In this document: piece after piece, positions 12,462-22,632 of the stretch
Layout: each line of letters begins with the position of its first letter
How positions within the stretch are numbered: position 1 is the first letter of the stretch
Assembly: GCF_021044565.1 (NCBI RefSeq)
Contig: NZ_CP087997.1
Coordinates: 1,302,001-1,366,000 of the forward strand
Source: Subtercola endophyticus
GTDB taxonomy: Bacteria; Actinomycetota; Actinomycetes; Actinomycetales; Microbacteriaceae
Reading direction: 5' to 3'
Length of the DNA stretch: 64,000 nt
Notes under the pieces: generated by a model
What the model saw: the letters and a program-made list of their open reading frames with translations, nothing else
Database searches by the model: none
Told to the model about the DNA's origin: nothing
Program-made: the position numbers and the translations under genes

Positions 12462-12833
12462 ATGGCATCAGGCGGCAGTGCAATTCGGGGGTCACGCGTT
12501 GGCGCAGGCCCCATGGGCGAACAAGATCGGGGTTACCACGCCGATCGCATCAAGGTCTCCTACTGGGACGCGTTGGGCAACGAGACCGTACGGTACTTCG
12601 CAGCCAACCTGCCCGCAGAAGAGATCCCCGAGATCATCGACTCCCCGCAGTCCGGCCTTCCCGCCGGCCGCGACCAGCTGAACCCGCCTTCGGTGGCCAA
12701 GCTCGAGCCGTACAAGACGCACCTTGCGTACGTCAAAGAGCGCCGCACTGAAGAAGAGGCCGCCCAGCTGCTCGAAGACGCTCTCGCTCAGCTCCGCGCG
12801 CGTCGTGGCACGGCGACCCCGGTTTCGAACTAG
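12462..12833 (+). CDS. rbpA: RNA polymerase-binding protein RbpA
   Basis: Actinobacteria-specific factor that binds the beta-prime/sigma interface of RNA polymerase and stabilises promoter open complexes. The 123-residue protein has the RbpA N-terminal part (SAIRGSRVGAGP) and the conserved core (VSYWDALGNETVRYFAANLPAEEIPEIIDSP) followed by the basic linker and sigma-interacting C-terminus (RRTEEEAAQLLEDALAQL). The core zinc cysteines of Streptomyces RbpA are absent, as in mycobacterial forms. A strong intrinsic terminator follows. Confidence 0.95.
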   Translation: MASGGSAIRGSRVGAGPMGEQDRGYHADRIKVSYWDALGNETVRYFAANLPAEEIPEIIDSPQSGLPAGRDQLNPPSVAKLEPYKTHLAYVKERRTEEEAAQLLEDALAQLRARRGTATPVSN

Positions 12834-12848
12834 CTCTCAACCCTTCAC

Positions 12849-12887
12849 GAAAGAAGCCGCCCGGCACCTGCCCGGGCGGCTTCTTTC
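12849..12887 (+). terminator. Strong intrinsic terminator after rbpA
   Basis: Perfect 16-bp stem with arms GAAAGAAGCCGCCCGG (12849-12864) and its complement (12872-12887), loop of seven bases, followed by TGTTTC. It ends the gapA-pgk-tpiA-secG-rbpA transcription unit. Confidence 0.92.
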
Positions 12888-12906
12888 TGTTTCGATCCGG
12901 CGGTGA

Positions 12907-12934
12907 ATAGCTCGCCATTTTAATGAGCTATACT
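12907..12934 (+). promoter_or_regulatory. Promoter with overlapping palindrome, secreted propeller gene
   Basis: TATACT (12929-12934) is an ideal -10 located nine bases before the ATG, so transcription should begin at or within a few bases of the start codon (leaderless mRNA; no ribosome-binding site is visible). The perfect inverted repeat ATAGCTC (12907-12913) and GAGCTAT (12925-12931) overlaps the -10, where a bound protein would block RNA polymerase. No recognisable -35. Confidence 0.6.
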
Positions 12935-12942
12935 CGGCTTTC

Positions 12943-14214
12943 ATGAAACTCTCTCGTACTCTCGCCTCACTTCTGGCGTGCGCTGTCGTCGCCGGCGTCA
13001 CTCTCGCTGGAGGCAGTGCTTTCGCCGCCCCCAAGATCACACAGCCTTTCGCAACCCTGCCACCGTCATCACACCCCGTGGCTTTCTCCACCGATGAGGG
13101 CGAAGCCCTGTACACGGCCAATTCTGACGGCACGGTGAGCCGCGTCACCGCCGCCGGAGTCGTCACCGCGGCCTACGCGAGCCTGGGCGCCGGGGCGCAA
13201 CCGTGTGGAATGACGACGGCCACCGACACCAACATCGTGTGGGTGGGCGACCGAGGAGCAAACGAGGTCGCGAAGGTGGCCTACGGGGGAGGGGTGACGA
13301 AATTCGCCTTGCCGGGGTCTGTGGCGCCGTGCGCCCTGGCCTCGAATAAGGCAGGCGACATCTTCGTCGCCGACGAACTCACCAACGTCGTCTCGAAGAT
13401 CTCGGCAGCCGGCGTCGTCACCCCGGCGTTCGCCACCCTTGCCTCGACCGCCCACCCGCGAGCATTGGTCGTCGACAAGGCAGGCAATGTCTTCTCCGCC
13501 AATTCGGGCGATGACACCATTTCGAAGATCTCTCCCACCGGGGCTGTCACGGCTGCCTTCGCGTCGGTCGCACCGATCTCGGGCTCGGCGACTCCGGTCG
13601 CCCTCGCCATCGACAGCGCCGGCACCCTGTTCACGGCGAACTTCACCAGCCGCACGGTTTCGAAGGTCACGGCGGCAGGAGTCGCCTCGGTCTTCTCAGT
13701 GCTGCCGGAGTTCACGGCACCCAATGGCATCACCGCAACGGATGGCGACTGGGTCACCGTCTCGAACGGCGGCACGTCGACCCTGACTCTCATTCCACCG
13801 ACCGGCGGCCGAGGTTCGACTGTGGCGAGCGTTCCGACGGGAGACGTCGTGGCAGGCCTCGTGGGCACCCAGCGAGGAATCGTCTACTCCGCCGACTCGA
13901 CAACCAACGAGATCATCCGCGTCGGGCTTCGAGCCGAATTCTCGAGCGCGATTCCAACCGACACTCTGGTCACCGGACGGGCGTATTCGTTCACGTTCAC
14001 CGCTACGGGAATCGACCCGATCGGTTTCAGCGCAGATGCGAGTACGCTTCCACCCGGCCTCACCCTCGACCCGATGACAGGCATTCTCACCGGAACCCCG
14101 GTCAAACCCGGCACGTATAGTTTTGCCGTCAACGCGCAGAACCCTCTCGGATTCGACGGCCAACGTGTCACCCTCACCGTTCTACCAGGGCTGCGCCCGC
14201 CGACGCACTTCTGA
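12943..14214 (+). CDS. Secreted beta-propeller protein with Ig-like C-terminus
   Basis: Predicted exported protein of 423 residues and unknown function. Residues 1-29 form a signal peptide (basic KLSR, hydrophobic core, AFA-AP cleavage). Residues about 30-330 hold repeats of about 40 residues with the pattern LYTANSDGTVSRVTAAGVVT, IFVADELTNVVSKISAAGVVT and VFSANSGDDTISKISPTGAVT, typical of NHL/virginiamycin-B-lyase-like propellers. Residues about 335-418 resemble a putative Ig domain (PPGLTLDPMTGILTGTPVKPG). There is no LPXTG or C-terminal anchor, so it is probably released. Convergent with pgl, 7 bp apart. Confidence 0.85.
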   Translation: MKLSRTLASLLACAVVAGVTLAGGSAFAAPKITQPFATLPPSSHPVAFSTDEGEALYTANSDGTVSRVTAAGVVTAAYASLGAGAQPCGMTTATDTNIVWVGDRGANEVAKVAYGGGVTKFALPGSVAPCALASNKAGDIFVADELTNVVSKISAAGVVTPAFATLASTAHPRALVVDKAGNVFSANSGDDTISKISPTGAVTAAFASVAPISGSATPVALAIDSAGTLFTANFTSRTVSKVTAAGVASVFSVLPEFTAPNGITATDGDWVTVSNGGTSTLTLIPPTGGRGSTVASVPTGDVVAGLVGTQRGIVYSADSTTNEIIRVGLRAEFSSAIPTDTLVTGRAYSFTFTATGIDPIGFSADASTLPPGLTLDPMTGILTGTPVKPGTYSFAVNAQNPLGFDGQRVTLTVLPGLRPPTHF

Positions 14215-14221
14215 CGCCACC

Positions 14222-14992
14222 TCAGTACGAAGGGGCGATGAGGTTCTCGGGGACTTCGGCGGCGGCCTCTTTGTCGACAAAGAACACGGTGCGCTTGCGG
14301 CCCTCGGCACCCGCCACGGGAACCTCGTCGACGCTGGCGCCGGCCAGCGCCAGGCCGAGCGCCGAGGCCTTGTCGGCGCCGGCGAGCACGAGCCAGATGC
14401 GGTCGGCCGAGCGGATGACCGGCAAGGTCAGGCTCAGGCGAAGTGGTGGAGGCTTGGGGGAGTTGCGCACCGAAACAACGGTCGCGTCGCGCTCTGTGAT
14501 GCCCTCCATGCCGGGGAACAGGGAGGCGATGTGCCCGTCGGGGCCGACCCCGAGAAACAGAATGTCGAAGCGCGGGTAGAGTGCGGCATCCGGAGCGAAC
14601 TCGACCAGCTCACGCGCATAGGCAGCGGCAGCGTCATCAAGATCTTCGATCTCGTCTGACGAGGCGAACGGATGCACCTTCGCCTCGTCGACGGGAATGT
14701 GATCGAGCAGGGCCTCACGGGCCTGCAGCTCGTTGCGGTCGGCGCTGTCTTTCGGCACGAACCGCTCGTCGCCCCACCAGAAGTGAATGCGCTTCCAGTC
14801 GACGTTCACCTGCGCGGGCGAATTGCGAATCGCCGCCATCAGATCGGTATTGACGCTGCCACCGCTGAGCACCACGTGCGCCTCATCGACCTCGTCGAGA
14901 ATGTCGATGATCTTGGTGATGAAGCGAGCAGCGACAGCACCGGCGAGCGAAGCCTTGTCGGGGTGAACGAGAACACGGCGATCTGTGGTCAT
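14222..14992 (-). CDS. pgl: 6-phosphogluconolactonase
   Basis: Hydrolyses 6-phosphogluconolactone in the oxidative pentose-phosphate pathway. The 256-residue DevB-type protein shows LSGGSV (phosphate loop), HFWWGDERFVP and the catalytic-region motif LGVGPDGHIASLFPG. It is the last gene of the operon tkt-tal-pgi-zwf-opcA-pgl, 12 bp after opcA, and so follows the dehydrogenase that makes its substrate. Confidence 0.96.
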   Translation of the reverse strand: MTTDRRVLVHPDKASLAGAVAARFITKIIDILDEVDEAHVVLSGGSVNTDLMAAIRNSPAQVNVDWKRIHFWWGDERFVPKDSADRNELQAREALLDHIPVDEAKVHPFASSDEIEDLDDAAAAYARELVEFAPDAALYPRFDILFLGVGPDGHIASLFPGMEGITERDATVVSVRNSPKPPPLRLSLTLPVIRSADRIWLVLAGADKASALGLALAGASVDEVPVAGAEGRKRTVFFVDKEAAAEVPENLIAPSY

Positions 14993-15004
14993 GTGATCCG
15001 ACTT

Positions 15005-15994
15005 CTACTTGATGATGCTGATGACACCCGTGCTGAGCCCGACATCTGTCGAATCGAACAGCTCAGCGAGCCCTACCGAGATGATTTCACCATACAGGTC
15101 GTCGGGGTCGAGCCGGCGCAGCTCCTCGGCGAGGCAGTCGCGCAGGTTGCGGCGCGGCAGCGAGAGGTCGTGGGTCGGCTGATTCGGTTGAATCAGGGTG
15201 GCTACGTTGGGAATCTCGCGCACCAATTCGATCACACCGGATTCGCGCGTCAACTTCACGCTGTGAATACCGCTCGAACCGTTGGCGCGCTTGGTGAGGC
15301 CGTAGGTCACCGGCGCCTCGAGCTGGTGCCCGAGCCAGGCGGCGAGCAGCAGTGTCGACGGTGAGTCCGACGCGCCCTGCACCTCGACCGCGATGACCGG
15401 CTCGTACGGGGGCTGGTCGAGCACGGCGGCGAGCTGGGCACGCCAGAGCGTCAGCCGGGTCCACGCGAAGTCGGTGTCGCCGGGTGCGTACGTCTCTGAG
15501 AGACGAATGAGCGATTCGACCGGATTGGGGTGGTTCGATGCATCCGTGATGCGGCGCTGAGCGATGCGCCCGAGGCTCGAGGTCGAGGCCTTCTCGGGTG
15601 ACTCGCCCGGCCACCAGACGACAACCGGGGCATCCGGCAGCAACAGACCCGTGACCAGGCCCTCTTCGTCGGATGCGGCAGCACCGTAGGCTTTGAGCAG
15701 AACGACCTCGCTGGCACCGGCGTCGCCGCCGACACGGATCTGCGCGTCGAGGCGCGCTCCGCGCCCCGTTCGGGCGTCATCAGGGTCGCTGTCGGTCGAC
15801 ACCACGATGACGCGCATCGGATGCTCGCGCGAGGCGTCGTTCGCTGCCTCGATGGCCTCTTCTTCGTGCCCGAGGCTCGTGCGGATGACGAGCGTCAGAA
15901 CCCGCCCGAGAGCGACAGCGCCGCCCTCTTCGCGAATCTTGACCAGGGCCTTCGAGATCTTGCTGGTATTGGTGTCAGGAAAATCGACGATCAT
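15005..15994 (-). CDS. opcA: Glucose-6-phosphate dehydrogenase assembly protein OpcA
   Basis: OpcA is an accessory protein that promotes assembly or activity of glucose-6-phosphate dehydrogenase, as shown in cyanobacteria and corynebacteria. The 329 residues match the OpcA family (start MIVDFPDTNTSKISKALVKIREEGGAVALGRVLTLVI, middle LLLPDAPVVVWWPGE). It overlaps zwf by 4 bp (ATGA), so it is made with its partner. It has no enzyme motifs of its own. Confidence 0.93.
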   Translation of the reverse strand: MIVDFPDTNTSKISKALVKIREEGGAVALGRVLTLVIRTSLGHEEEAIEAANDASREHPMRVIVVSTDSDPDDARTGRGARLDAQIRVGGDAGASEVVLLKAYGAAASDEEGLVTGLLLPDAPVVVWWPGESPEKASTSSLGRIAQRRITDASNHPNPVESLIRLSETYAPGDTDFAWTRLTLWRAQLAAVLDQPPYEPVIAVEVQGASDSPSTLLLAAWLGHQLEAPVTYGLTKRANGSSGIHSVKLTRESGVIELVREIPNVATLIQPNQPTHDLSLPRRNLRDCLAEELRRLDPDDLYGEIISVGLAELFDSTDVGLSTGVISIIK

Positions 15995-17532
15995 GGACGT
16001 CTCCAGGTTCGGCCGTCACGGGCGAGTAGTTCATCGGCAGAGTCGGGGCCCCAGGTTCCGGGCCGGTACTGGTCGGGCTGACCTTGGGTCGCCCAGTATT
16101 CCTCGATGGGGTCGAGAATCTTCCACGAGAGCTCCACCTCCTGGTGGCGCGGAAAGAGCGGAGGCTCGCCGAGCAGCACGTCGAGAATGAGCCGCTCGTA
16201 CGCCTCGGGGCTGGCTTCGGTGAACGCGTGGCCGTACCCGAAGTCCATGGTCACGTCGCGCACCTGCACGCCGTTGCCGGGCACCTTCGAGCCGAACCGG
16301 ATGGTCACACCCTCGTCGGGCTGAACGCGGATGACGAGCGCGTTCTGGCCGAGTTCCGAAGTCTGGCTCTGCGCGAACAAGTACTGCGGCGCTCGCTTGA
16401 AGACCACGGCGATTTCGGTGACTCGGCGCCCCAAGCGCTTGCCGGCCCGCAGGTAGAACGGAACGCCGGCCCAGCGCCGGGTACCGATGTCGAGCCGAAC
16501 GGCCGCATAGGTCTCGGTGGTCGACTGCGGGTTCATGCCGTCTTCTTCGAGGAATCCCGGTACGTACTCGCCGCCCTGCCAACCACTCGAGTACTGACCC
16601 CGCGCGGTTGAGGCGCTGAGGTCTTTCGGCAGCTTGACCGCCGCGAGCACCTTTTCTTTCTCGGCCCGCAGATCGGAGGCGTTGAACGAGATCGGCTCTT
16701 CCATGGCAGTGAGCGCCATGAGCTGCAGCAGGTGGTTCTGGATCACGTCACGTGCCGCACCGATGCCGTCGTAGTAGCCGGCCCGGCCACCGACGCCGAT
16801 GTCTTCGGCCATGGTGATCTGTACGTGATCGACGTAGTTCGCATTCCAGATGGGTTCGTAAAGCTGGTTCGCGAAGCGCAGCGCGAGGATGTTCTGCACC
16901 GTCTCTTTTCCGAGATAGTGGTCGATGCGAAAAACGTCATCCGGAGCGAACACCGATTCGACGACATCGTTCAGCTCGCGAGCCGTCTTCAGGTCGCTGC
17001 CGAAGGGCTTCTCGATGACGACTCGTCGCCACTGGCCGGGCTGCGGATGCGCGAGCCCCGACCGGCGCAACTGCTCGGTGACGAGCGGAAAGGCCTTCGG
17101 CGGAATCGACAGGTAGAACGCGTAGTTGCCCTTGGTGCCGCGCACACTGTCGAGATCGGCGATCGTCTCTTTGAGCTTCACGAAGGCCGAATCGTCGTCG
17201 AACTCACCCGAGACGAAGCGGATGCCCTCGGAGAGCTGTCGCCACACGTCTTCGTCGAACGGAGTACGGGCGTACTCCTTGACGGCATCGTGCACGACAC
17301 GCTCGAAGTCCTGGTCTTCCCAGTCGCGCCGGGCGAAACCGACCAGCGAGAACCCCGGCGGCAACAGGCCGCGGTTGGCCAGATCGTACACGGCGGGCAT
17401 CAGCTTCTTGCGTGACAGGTCGCCCGTCACACCGAAGATGATCAGACCGCTCGGACCGGCGATGCGATTCAGCCGCCGGTCGGTCGGAAGCCTGAGGGGG
17501 TTGTAATCCGGAGTGATTTCTACCGGTGACAT
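15991..17532 (-). CDS. zwf: Glucose-6-phosphate 1-dehydrogenase
   Basis: First enzyme of the oxidative pentose-phosphate pathway, a main source of NADPH. The 513 residues include the dinucleotide loop FGVTGDLSRKKLMPA (GxxGDLA/S type), EKPFGSDL, and the active-site signature RIDHYLGKETVQNIL with catalytic His. ATG with AAGGAG upstream. It lies 48 bp after pgi and overlaps opcA. Confidence 0.98.
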   Translation of the reverse strand: MSPVEITPDYNPLRLPTDRRLNRIAGPSGLIIFGVTGDLSRKKLMPAVYDLANRGLLPPGFSLVGFARRDWEDQDFERVVHDAVKEYARTPFDEDVWRQLSEGIRFVSGEFDDDSAFVKLKETIADLDSVRGTKGNYAFYLSIPPKAFPLVTEQLRRSGLAHPQPGQWRRVVIEKPFGSDLKTARELNDVVESVFAPDDVFRIDHYLGKETVQNILALRFANQLYEPIWNANYVDHVQITMAEDIGVGGRAGYYDGIGAARDVIQNHLLQLMALTAMEEPISFNASDLRAEKEKVLAAVKLPKDLSASTARGQYSSGWQGGEYVPGFLEEDGMNPQSTTETYAAVRLDIGTRRWAGVPFYLRAGKRLGRRVTEIAVVFKRAPQYLFAQSQTSELGQNALVIRVQPDEGVTIRFGSKVPGNGVQVRDVTMDFGYGHAFTEASPEAYERLILDVLLGEPPLFPRHQEVELSWKILDPIEEYWATQGQPDQYRPGTWGPDSADELLARDGRTWRRP

Positions 17533-17580
17533 CGTGCTCCTTGCTGCGGGATGCGCACGTCAGCGCGCCTCCCGAGATGT

Positions 17581-19191
17581 TCAGGTGAGGGAATCGAACA
17601 AACTGGTTACGTCGGCGGCCGGATCTGTGAGGTTGAGCCGCAGAACGGGTCGACCGTGCTGCTCGAGCACGCTCGCGTCGCCGGCGGCCTGGGCCTGGAT
17701 CAACTGGCCGAACGTGAACGGGCGATCGGGTACGGCGAGATCGGCCGCGGCATTCTCGGTGATCTGCAGAAAGACCCCGATGGCGGGGCCGCCCTTGTGA
17801 AACTGACCCGTCGAGTGCAGAAAACGCGGACCCCAGCCGAAGGTGACCGGTCGGTCGATCTTCGCCGCAATGGCGTCGCGCAACTCTGCGAGTTGAGGCA
17901 GCGCGAGACGATCGACATACGCCTGGATCGCGACATACCCGTCGACCGGCGTCTGGGCAAGCAGAGCCGCGATCGCCGCAGACACCGTGTCGACGCCCGT
18001 GACGACCGATGCCGTGCCGCGCACCTCGATACCGCCGGCAGTGAACGCCCGCGCTTCGGGCTCAGGCTGGGCATCCAGCAGGCCGCGCGTGGCGACCTTT
18101 GCCGACTCGACGTCGGGCTGATCGAACGGGTTGATGCCGAGCAGACGACCGGCCACGGCAACGCCGTATTCCCAGGTCAGAATGAGTCCGCCGAGCGATC
18201 CGCTCATCAAGATCTCGCCGTCGTGACGGTTCTGCGGCAGCAGGTGGAACTGGTCGGCCTCGCGAACAAGACGCACAACCTGCAGGTCGGGCAGATTCTC
18301 GCCGAGTTCGGGGGAGTGCACGTCGAGTACGACCGGCAGCAGTCCGCGGCCGATCTTGCCCGTCGACTCGGCGATCAGCTGCTCAGCCCAGTCGGCGAAG
18401 CCCACGATGTGCGTGCCGTCGCTGACGATGCCGAGCTTGTTCTTGAGCGGCTTCGTACCCGCGATGGCGGCACCCAGGATGAGACCGGGGTTGTCTTCAT
18501 CGTCGGTCGCCAGGTAGAGCTCGATCGCCTCGGCCTCGTCGAGCAACTCTCCGATGTCTGCGCCGGCGAGGCCGGAGGGAACCAAGCCGAACGCGGTCAG
18601 CGCCGAGTAGCGGCCGCCCACGTTCGGGTCGGCGAGAAAAACGCGGTAACCCGCCTCTTTCGCCGAGGCTTCGAGCGGCGAACCCGGGTCGGTGACCACG
18701 ATGATGCGGTCTTTCGGGTCGATTCCGGCGTCGCGCCAGGCCTTCTCATACACACGGCGCTGACTGTCGGTCTCGACGGTCGAACCCGACTTCGACGACA
18801 CGACCAGCGCGCTGGTCGCCAGTCGATCGGCGAGAGCGGCCTCGACTTGCCCGGGGGCCGTCGAGTCGAGCACCGTCAGCTCAACGCCGGCGGTGCGAGT
18901 GATGACCTCGGGCGCCAGCGACGAGCCACCCATGCCCGCAAGCACGATGTGGTCGACGCCGAGCGCCTGCAGCTTTTCGCGCAGCTCGACGATCTCTTCG
19001 ACCAGCGGGCGCGATACCGATACGGCCTCGGTGAAGCCGAGGCGCTTCGACGCCTCGGCTTCGGCGTCAGGCCCCCACAGCGCCGGATCTTGCCCGGTGA
19101 TGCTCGAGGCGACGAGGTCGTCGACCAGGGTCGGCACGGTGGCCTCGACGGCCTCCTTGACCCCGCCCGAAACGTGGATCTTTACGCTCAC
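17581..19191 (-). CDS. pgi: Glucose-6-phosphate isomerase
   Basis: Interconverts glucose 6-phosphate and fructose 6-phosphate. The 536 residues carry the SIS-type sugar-phosphate loops [12 protein letters not shown] and [13 protein letters not shown] and the later active-site stretch [15 protein letters not shown]. It resembles the isomerase half of transaldolase-isomerase proteins more than the classic enteric enzyme. It overlaps tal by 4 bp. Insertion of pgi between tal and zwf puts isomerase in the same transcript as the pentose-phosphate genes. Confidence 0.92.
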   Translation of the reverse strand: MSVKIHVSGGVKEAVEATVPTLVDDLVASSITGQDPALWGPDAEAEASKRLGFTEAVSVSRPLVEEIVELREKLQALGVDHIVLAGMGGSSLAPEVITRTAGVELTVLDSTAPGQVEAALADRLATSALVVSSKSGSTVETDSQRRVYEKAWRDAGIDPKDRIIVVTDPGSPLEASAKEAGYRVFLADPNVGGRYSALTAFGLVPSGLAGADIGELLDEAEAIELYLATDDEDNPGLILGAAIAGTKPLKNKLGIVSDGTHIVGFADWAEQLIAESTGKIGRGLLPVVLDVHSPELGENLPDLQVVRLVREADQFHLLPQNRHDGEILMSGSLGGLILTWEYGVAVAGRLLGINPFDQPDVESAKVATRGLLDAQPEPEARAFTAGGIEVRGTASVVTGVDTVSAAIAALLAQTPVDGYVAIQAYVDRLALPQLAELRDAIAAKIDRPVTFGWGPRFLHSTGQFHKGGPAIGVFLQITENAAADLAVPDRPFTFGQLIQAQAAGDASVLEQHGRPVLRLNLTDPAADVTSLFDSLT

Positions 19192-20324
19192 GCGTTGTCG
19201 CCGGCCTTCGCGGCATCAAGCGCCGTCTGCACGGTCTCGAGCAGTTCATCCCACGACACGATGAACTTCGAAACACCCTCTTTTTCGAGCAGTTCGGTGA
19301 CCTCGGCGTACGAGATGCCCTGCGCGGCGACCGCGTCGAGCACCTTGTTCGCGGCGGCGTAGCTGCCGGCGATGGTGTTGCCGGTGATGACACCGTGGTC
19401 GAAGGTCGCGTCGAGCGTCTTCTCGGGCATCGTGTTGACCACCTCGGGGGCGGCGAGCTCGGTCACGTACAACGTGTCGGGCAGCGACGGGTCTTTCACA
19501 CCGGTCGAGGCCCACAGCGGGCGCTGCTTGTTCGCGCCGGCGGCCAGCAGAACCTTGGCGCGCTCGGTGGTGAAGGCCTGCTCGTAGACCTCGTAGGCGA
19601 GCTGGGCGTTCGCGACGCCGGCCTTGCTCTTCAGCGCAAGCGCTTCGTCGGTGCCGATGGCCACGAGACGCTTATCGATCTCGGTGTCGACGCGGGACAC
19701 GAAGAACGAGGCGACCGAGTGGATGCCCGACAGATCGATACCGGCCTCTTGAGCCTTCTCGAGCCCGGCCAGGTACGCGTTGATGACGTCGCGGTAGCGC
19801 TCGAGGCTGAAGATCAGCGTCACGTTCACGCTGATGCCGGCCGCGATGGTCGCCGTGATGGCCTCGAGACCCTCGATCGTCGCAGGAATCTTGATGAGCA
19901 CGTTCTCTTTGTTGACCTTGTCGAACAGCTCTTTGGCCTGCTTGATGGTCTTCTCGGCGTCGTTCGCGAAGCCCGGCTCGACCTCGATCGACACGCGACC
20001 GTCGAATCCGTTGGTCGCGTCGTACACCGGCTTGAAGATGTCGCAGCCCTGTGCGACGTCGGCCGTCGTGATCTCGAACACGGCGTCGGTCACGTTGTAG
20101 CCTTTTGCGGCCAGTTCGCGAACCTGCTCGTCGTACGCCTCGCCCTTGGCGAGAGCCGACGCGAAGATCGACGGGTTGGTGGTCACGCCGACGACGTTCT
20201 TCTCGGCGATCAGCTTCTGCAGGTTGTCGGTACGCAGGCGCTCACGCGACAGGTCGTCGAGCCAGATGCTCACGCCGACAGCAGAGAGCTGGGCGGTGGG
20301 AGTCGTTGTTTGGGTGTCAGTCAT
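19188..20324 (-). CDS. tal: Transaldolase
   Basis: Transfers dihydroxyacetone between sugar phosphates in the non-oxidative pentose-phosphate pathway. In 378 residues the actinobacterial class motifs are clear: [13 protein letters not shown] at the start, [10 protein letters not shown], the Schiff-base lysine in [20 protein letters not shown] and [13 protein letters not shown] clear TAGGAG ribosome-binding site precedes the ATG. It follows tkt by 44 bp and overlaps pgi, so tal and pgi are coupled. Confidence 0.97.
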   Translation of the reverse strand: MTDTQTTTPTAQLSAVGVSIWLDDLSRERLRTDNLQKLIAEKNVVGVTTNPSIFASALAKGEAYDEQVRELAAKGYNVTDAVFEITTADVAQGCDIFKPVYDATNGFDGRVSIEVEPGFANDAEKTIKQAKELFDKVNKENVLIKIPATIEGLEAITATIAAGISVNVTLIFSLERYRDVINAYLAGLEKAQEAGIDLSGIHSVASFFVSRVDTEIDKRLVAIGTDEALALKSKAGVANAQLAYEVYEQAFTTERAKVLLAAGANKQRPLWASTGVKDPSLPDTLYVTELAAPEVVNTMPEKTLDATFDHGVITGNTIAGSYAAANKVLDAVAAQGISYAEVTELLEKEGVSKFIVSWDELLETVQTALDAAKAGDNA

Positions 20325-20368
20325 TTCATTCTCCTAAAAAAGTCTGTGGTGCCGAAAAAGTCTTGGGG

Positions 20369-22471
20369 TTAGACGGCGGCCAGCGAGGCGAGCGAGGTCT
20401 TGGCGGCCTCGATGGCCGCGCCGGTGGTCATTCCGAACTCGCGGAACAGCGTCTTGTAGTCGGCGGATGCCCCGAAGTGCTCGATCGAGACGCTCTTGCC
20501 TGCGTCACCGACCCAGGGGCGCCAGGTCAAGCCGAGACCGGCCTCGATCGAGACGCGAGCCTTGACGGCAGAAGGAAGAACGTGCTCGCGGTACTCCGCG
20601 GTCTGCTCCTCGAACCACTCCATGCAGGGAGCCGACACCACGCGGGCGTTGATGCCGTCGGCCTTCAGCAGTTCGCGCGCCTCGACAGCGATCTGCACCT
20701 CTGAACCGGTCGCGATGAAGATCACGTCCGGCTCGCCGTTCGGAGCTTCGGCCAGGATGTAGGCACCCTTGGCGACGTTCTTCGCCGAAGCGAAGACCTC
20801 GCCGGATGCCTCGCCGTCGCCCCGCTCGAACGTCGGAATGTTCTGGCGGGTCAGCGCGATCGCAGCAGGACCGACACGACGCGAGAGAATCGTGTGCCAC
20901 GCCCAGGCGGTCTCGTTCGGGTCGCCGGGGCGAACCACGTCGAGCCCGGGAATCGCCCGCAGCGTGGTGAGCTGCTCGATCGGCTGGTGGGTCGGACCGT
21001 CTTCGCCCAGCGCGACCGAGTCGTGCGTGTAGACGAAGATCGACGGCGACTTCATGAGTGCGGCCAAGCGGATGGCCGGGCGCATGTAGTCCGAGAAGAT
21101 CAGGAACGTGCCACCGAACGGACGGGTGTTGCCGTGCAGCACGATGCCGTTCAGAATCGCGCCCATAGCGTGCTCACGGATGCCGAAGTGCAGTACGCGA
21201 CCGTACTTGTTGCCGGTCCACTCGTGCGTCGAGTGCTCGCTCGGCACGAACGACGCGCCCGACTCGATGGTGGTGTTGTTCGACTCGGCGAGGTCGGCCG
21301 AACCGCCCCACAGTTCGGGCATGACTCCGGCGATGCCGTTGATGACCTTGCCCGATGCGGCGCGGGTCGAGACCTCTTTACCCGCCTCGAACACCGGCAG
21401 GGCATCCTCGATGCCCTCGGGCAGATCGCCCTTCAGCACTCGGTCGAGCAGCGCTTTGCGCTCGGGGTTCGCGGCGGCCCAGGCGTCGAAGCCGACCTGC
21501 CACTCTTCGTGCGCGGCCTTGCCGCGGGTGATCGCCTCACGAGTGTGCGTGATGACGTCGTCAGAAACGGCGAAGTGCTCGTCGGGATCGAAGCCGAGAA
21601 CCTCTTTGAGGCCCTTCAGCTCGTCTGCGCCGAGCGCCGATCCGTGGATCTTGCCGGTGTTCTGCTTCTTCGGCGACGGCCAGCCGATGATGGTCTTCAG
21701 AATGATGAGCGAAGGCTTGTCGGTGACACCCTTCGCGGTCTCGATAGCGTCGTTCAGCGTGGCGACGTCTTCGACGTAGAGCCCCGTCTTCTTCCAGTCG
21801 ACGACCTGCACGTGCCAGTGCAGTGCCTCGTACCGCGCCTTCACGTCTTCGGTGAAGGCGATGTTGGTGTCGTCTTCGATCGAGATCTGGTTGCTGTCGT
21901 AGAACGCGATGAGGTTGCCGAGCTGCTGGTGGCCGGCGAGTGAAGAGGCCTCGTTGGTGATGCCCTCCTCCATGTCGCCGTCGCCGGCGATGGTGTAGAT
22001 GAAGTGGTCGAACGGGCTGGTGCCGGCCGCGGCATCCGGATCGAACAGGCCGCGCTCAAAACGCGAGGCGTAGGCGAAACCGACGGCGGACGACAGGCCC
22101 TGGCCGAGCGGCCCAGTGGTGATCTCGACACCGTCGGTGTGGCCGTACTCCGGGTGGCCCGGTGTGAGCGAGCCCCAGGTGCGCAGCTTCTTCAGGTCGT
22201 CGAGCTCGAGGCCGTAACCGCCCAAGTACAACTGGATGTAGAGAGTGAGTGAGCTGTGGCCCACAGAGAGAATGAACCGGTCGCGGCCGATCCATTCGTT
22301 GTCTGACGGGTCACGCCGCATCTTCTTCTGAAAGAGGAGGTAGGCGAGGGGGGCGAGCGAGATCGCGGTGCCCGGATGCCCGTTCCCGACCTTTTCGACA
22401 GCGTCAGCAGCGAGAACCTTCGCTGTGCTTACGGCCTGATCGTCAATAGATTCCCACTGCAGTGATGCCAC
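20369..22471 (-). CDS. tkt: Transketolase
   Basis: Thiamine-diphosphate enzyme that transfers two-carbon units between sugar phosphates. The 700-residue protein shows [15 protein letters not shown], the ThDP site [25 protein letters not shown] followed by YDSN, and the C-terminal half with [19 protein letters not shown]. First gene of the pentose-phosphate operon; it is divergent from ctaB, with a 161-bp gap that should hold both promoters. Confidence 0.98.
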   Translation of the reverse strand: MASLQWESIDDQAVSTAKVLAADAVEKVGNGHPGTAISLAPLAYLLFQKKMRRDPSDNEWIGRDRFILSVGHSSLTLYIQLYLGGYGLELDDLKKLRTWGSLTPGHPEYGHTDGVEITTGPLGQGLSSAVGFAYASRFERGLFDPDAAAGTSPFDHFIYTIAGDGDMEEGITNEASSLAGHQQLGNLIAFYDSNQISIEDDTNIAFTEDVKARYEALHWHVQVVDWKKTGLYVEDVATLNDAIETAKGVTDKPSLIILKTIIGWPSPKKQNTGKIHGSALGADELKGLKEVLGFDPDEHFAVSDDVITHTREAITRGKAAHEEWQVGFDAWAAANPERKALLDRVLKGDLPEGIEDALPVFEAGKEVSTRAASGKVINGIAGVMPELWGGSADLAESNNTTIESGASFVPSEHSTHEWTGNKYGRVLHFGIREHAMGAILNGIVLHGNTRPFGGTFLIFSDYMRPAIRLAALMKSPSIFVYTHDSVALGEDGPTHQPIEQLTTLRAIPGLDVVRPGDPNETAWAWHTILSRRVGPAAIALTRQNIPTFERGDGEASGEVFASAKNVAKGAYILAEAPNGEPDVIFIATGSEVQIAVEARELLKADGINARVVSAPCMEWFEEQTAEYREHVLPSAVKARVSIEAGLGLTWRPWVGDAGKSVSIEHFGASADYKTLFREFGMTTGAAIEAAKTSLASLAAV

Positions 22472-22616
22472 GAGGTGTAGAGCCCTTCTTAGGTTGCGGA
22501 CGAGGGGAGAAGCCCCGGAGCACCGTCGAGCCGTAGGTGTTTTCCCACCCTTCGTCCAGTATAGAAGGGGCAGGGGTAACCGCGCCCGCCGATGCCTGAC
22601 TTCTACACGCCGTAGC

Positions 22617-22622
22617 GTAGAG
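22617..22622 (+). promoter_or_regulatory. Possible -10 box of ctaB
   Basis: TAGAGT lies ten bases before the ctaB ATG with CTGACT about 16 bp upstream. If used, the ctaB message would be nearly leaderless. The rest of the 161-bp divergent gap (22472-22632) should also contain the tkt promoter on the minus strand, which I could not place. Confidence 0.35.
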
Positions 22623-22632
22623 TGAGGACGGT

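Noticed and set aside
17551..19362. Plus-strand open frame across pgi
   Set aside because: Antisense of pgi and tal, with no motif and no ribosome-binding site.
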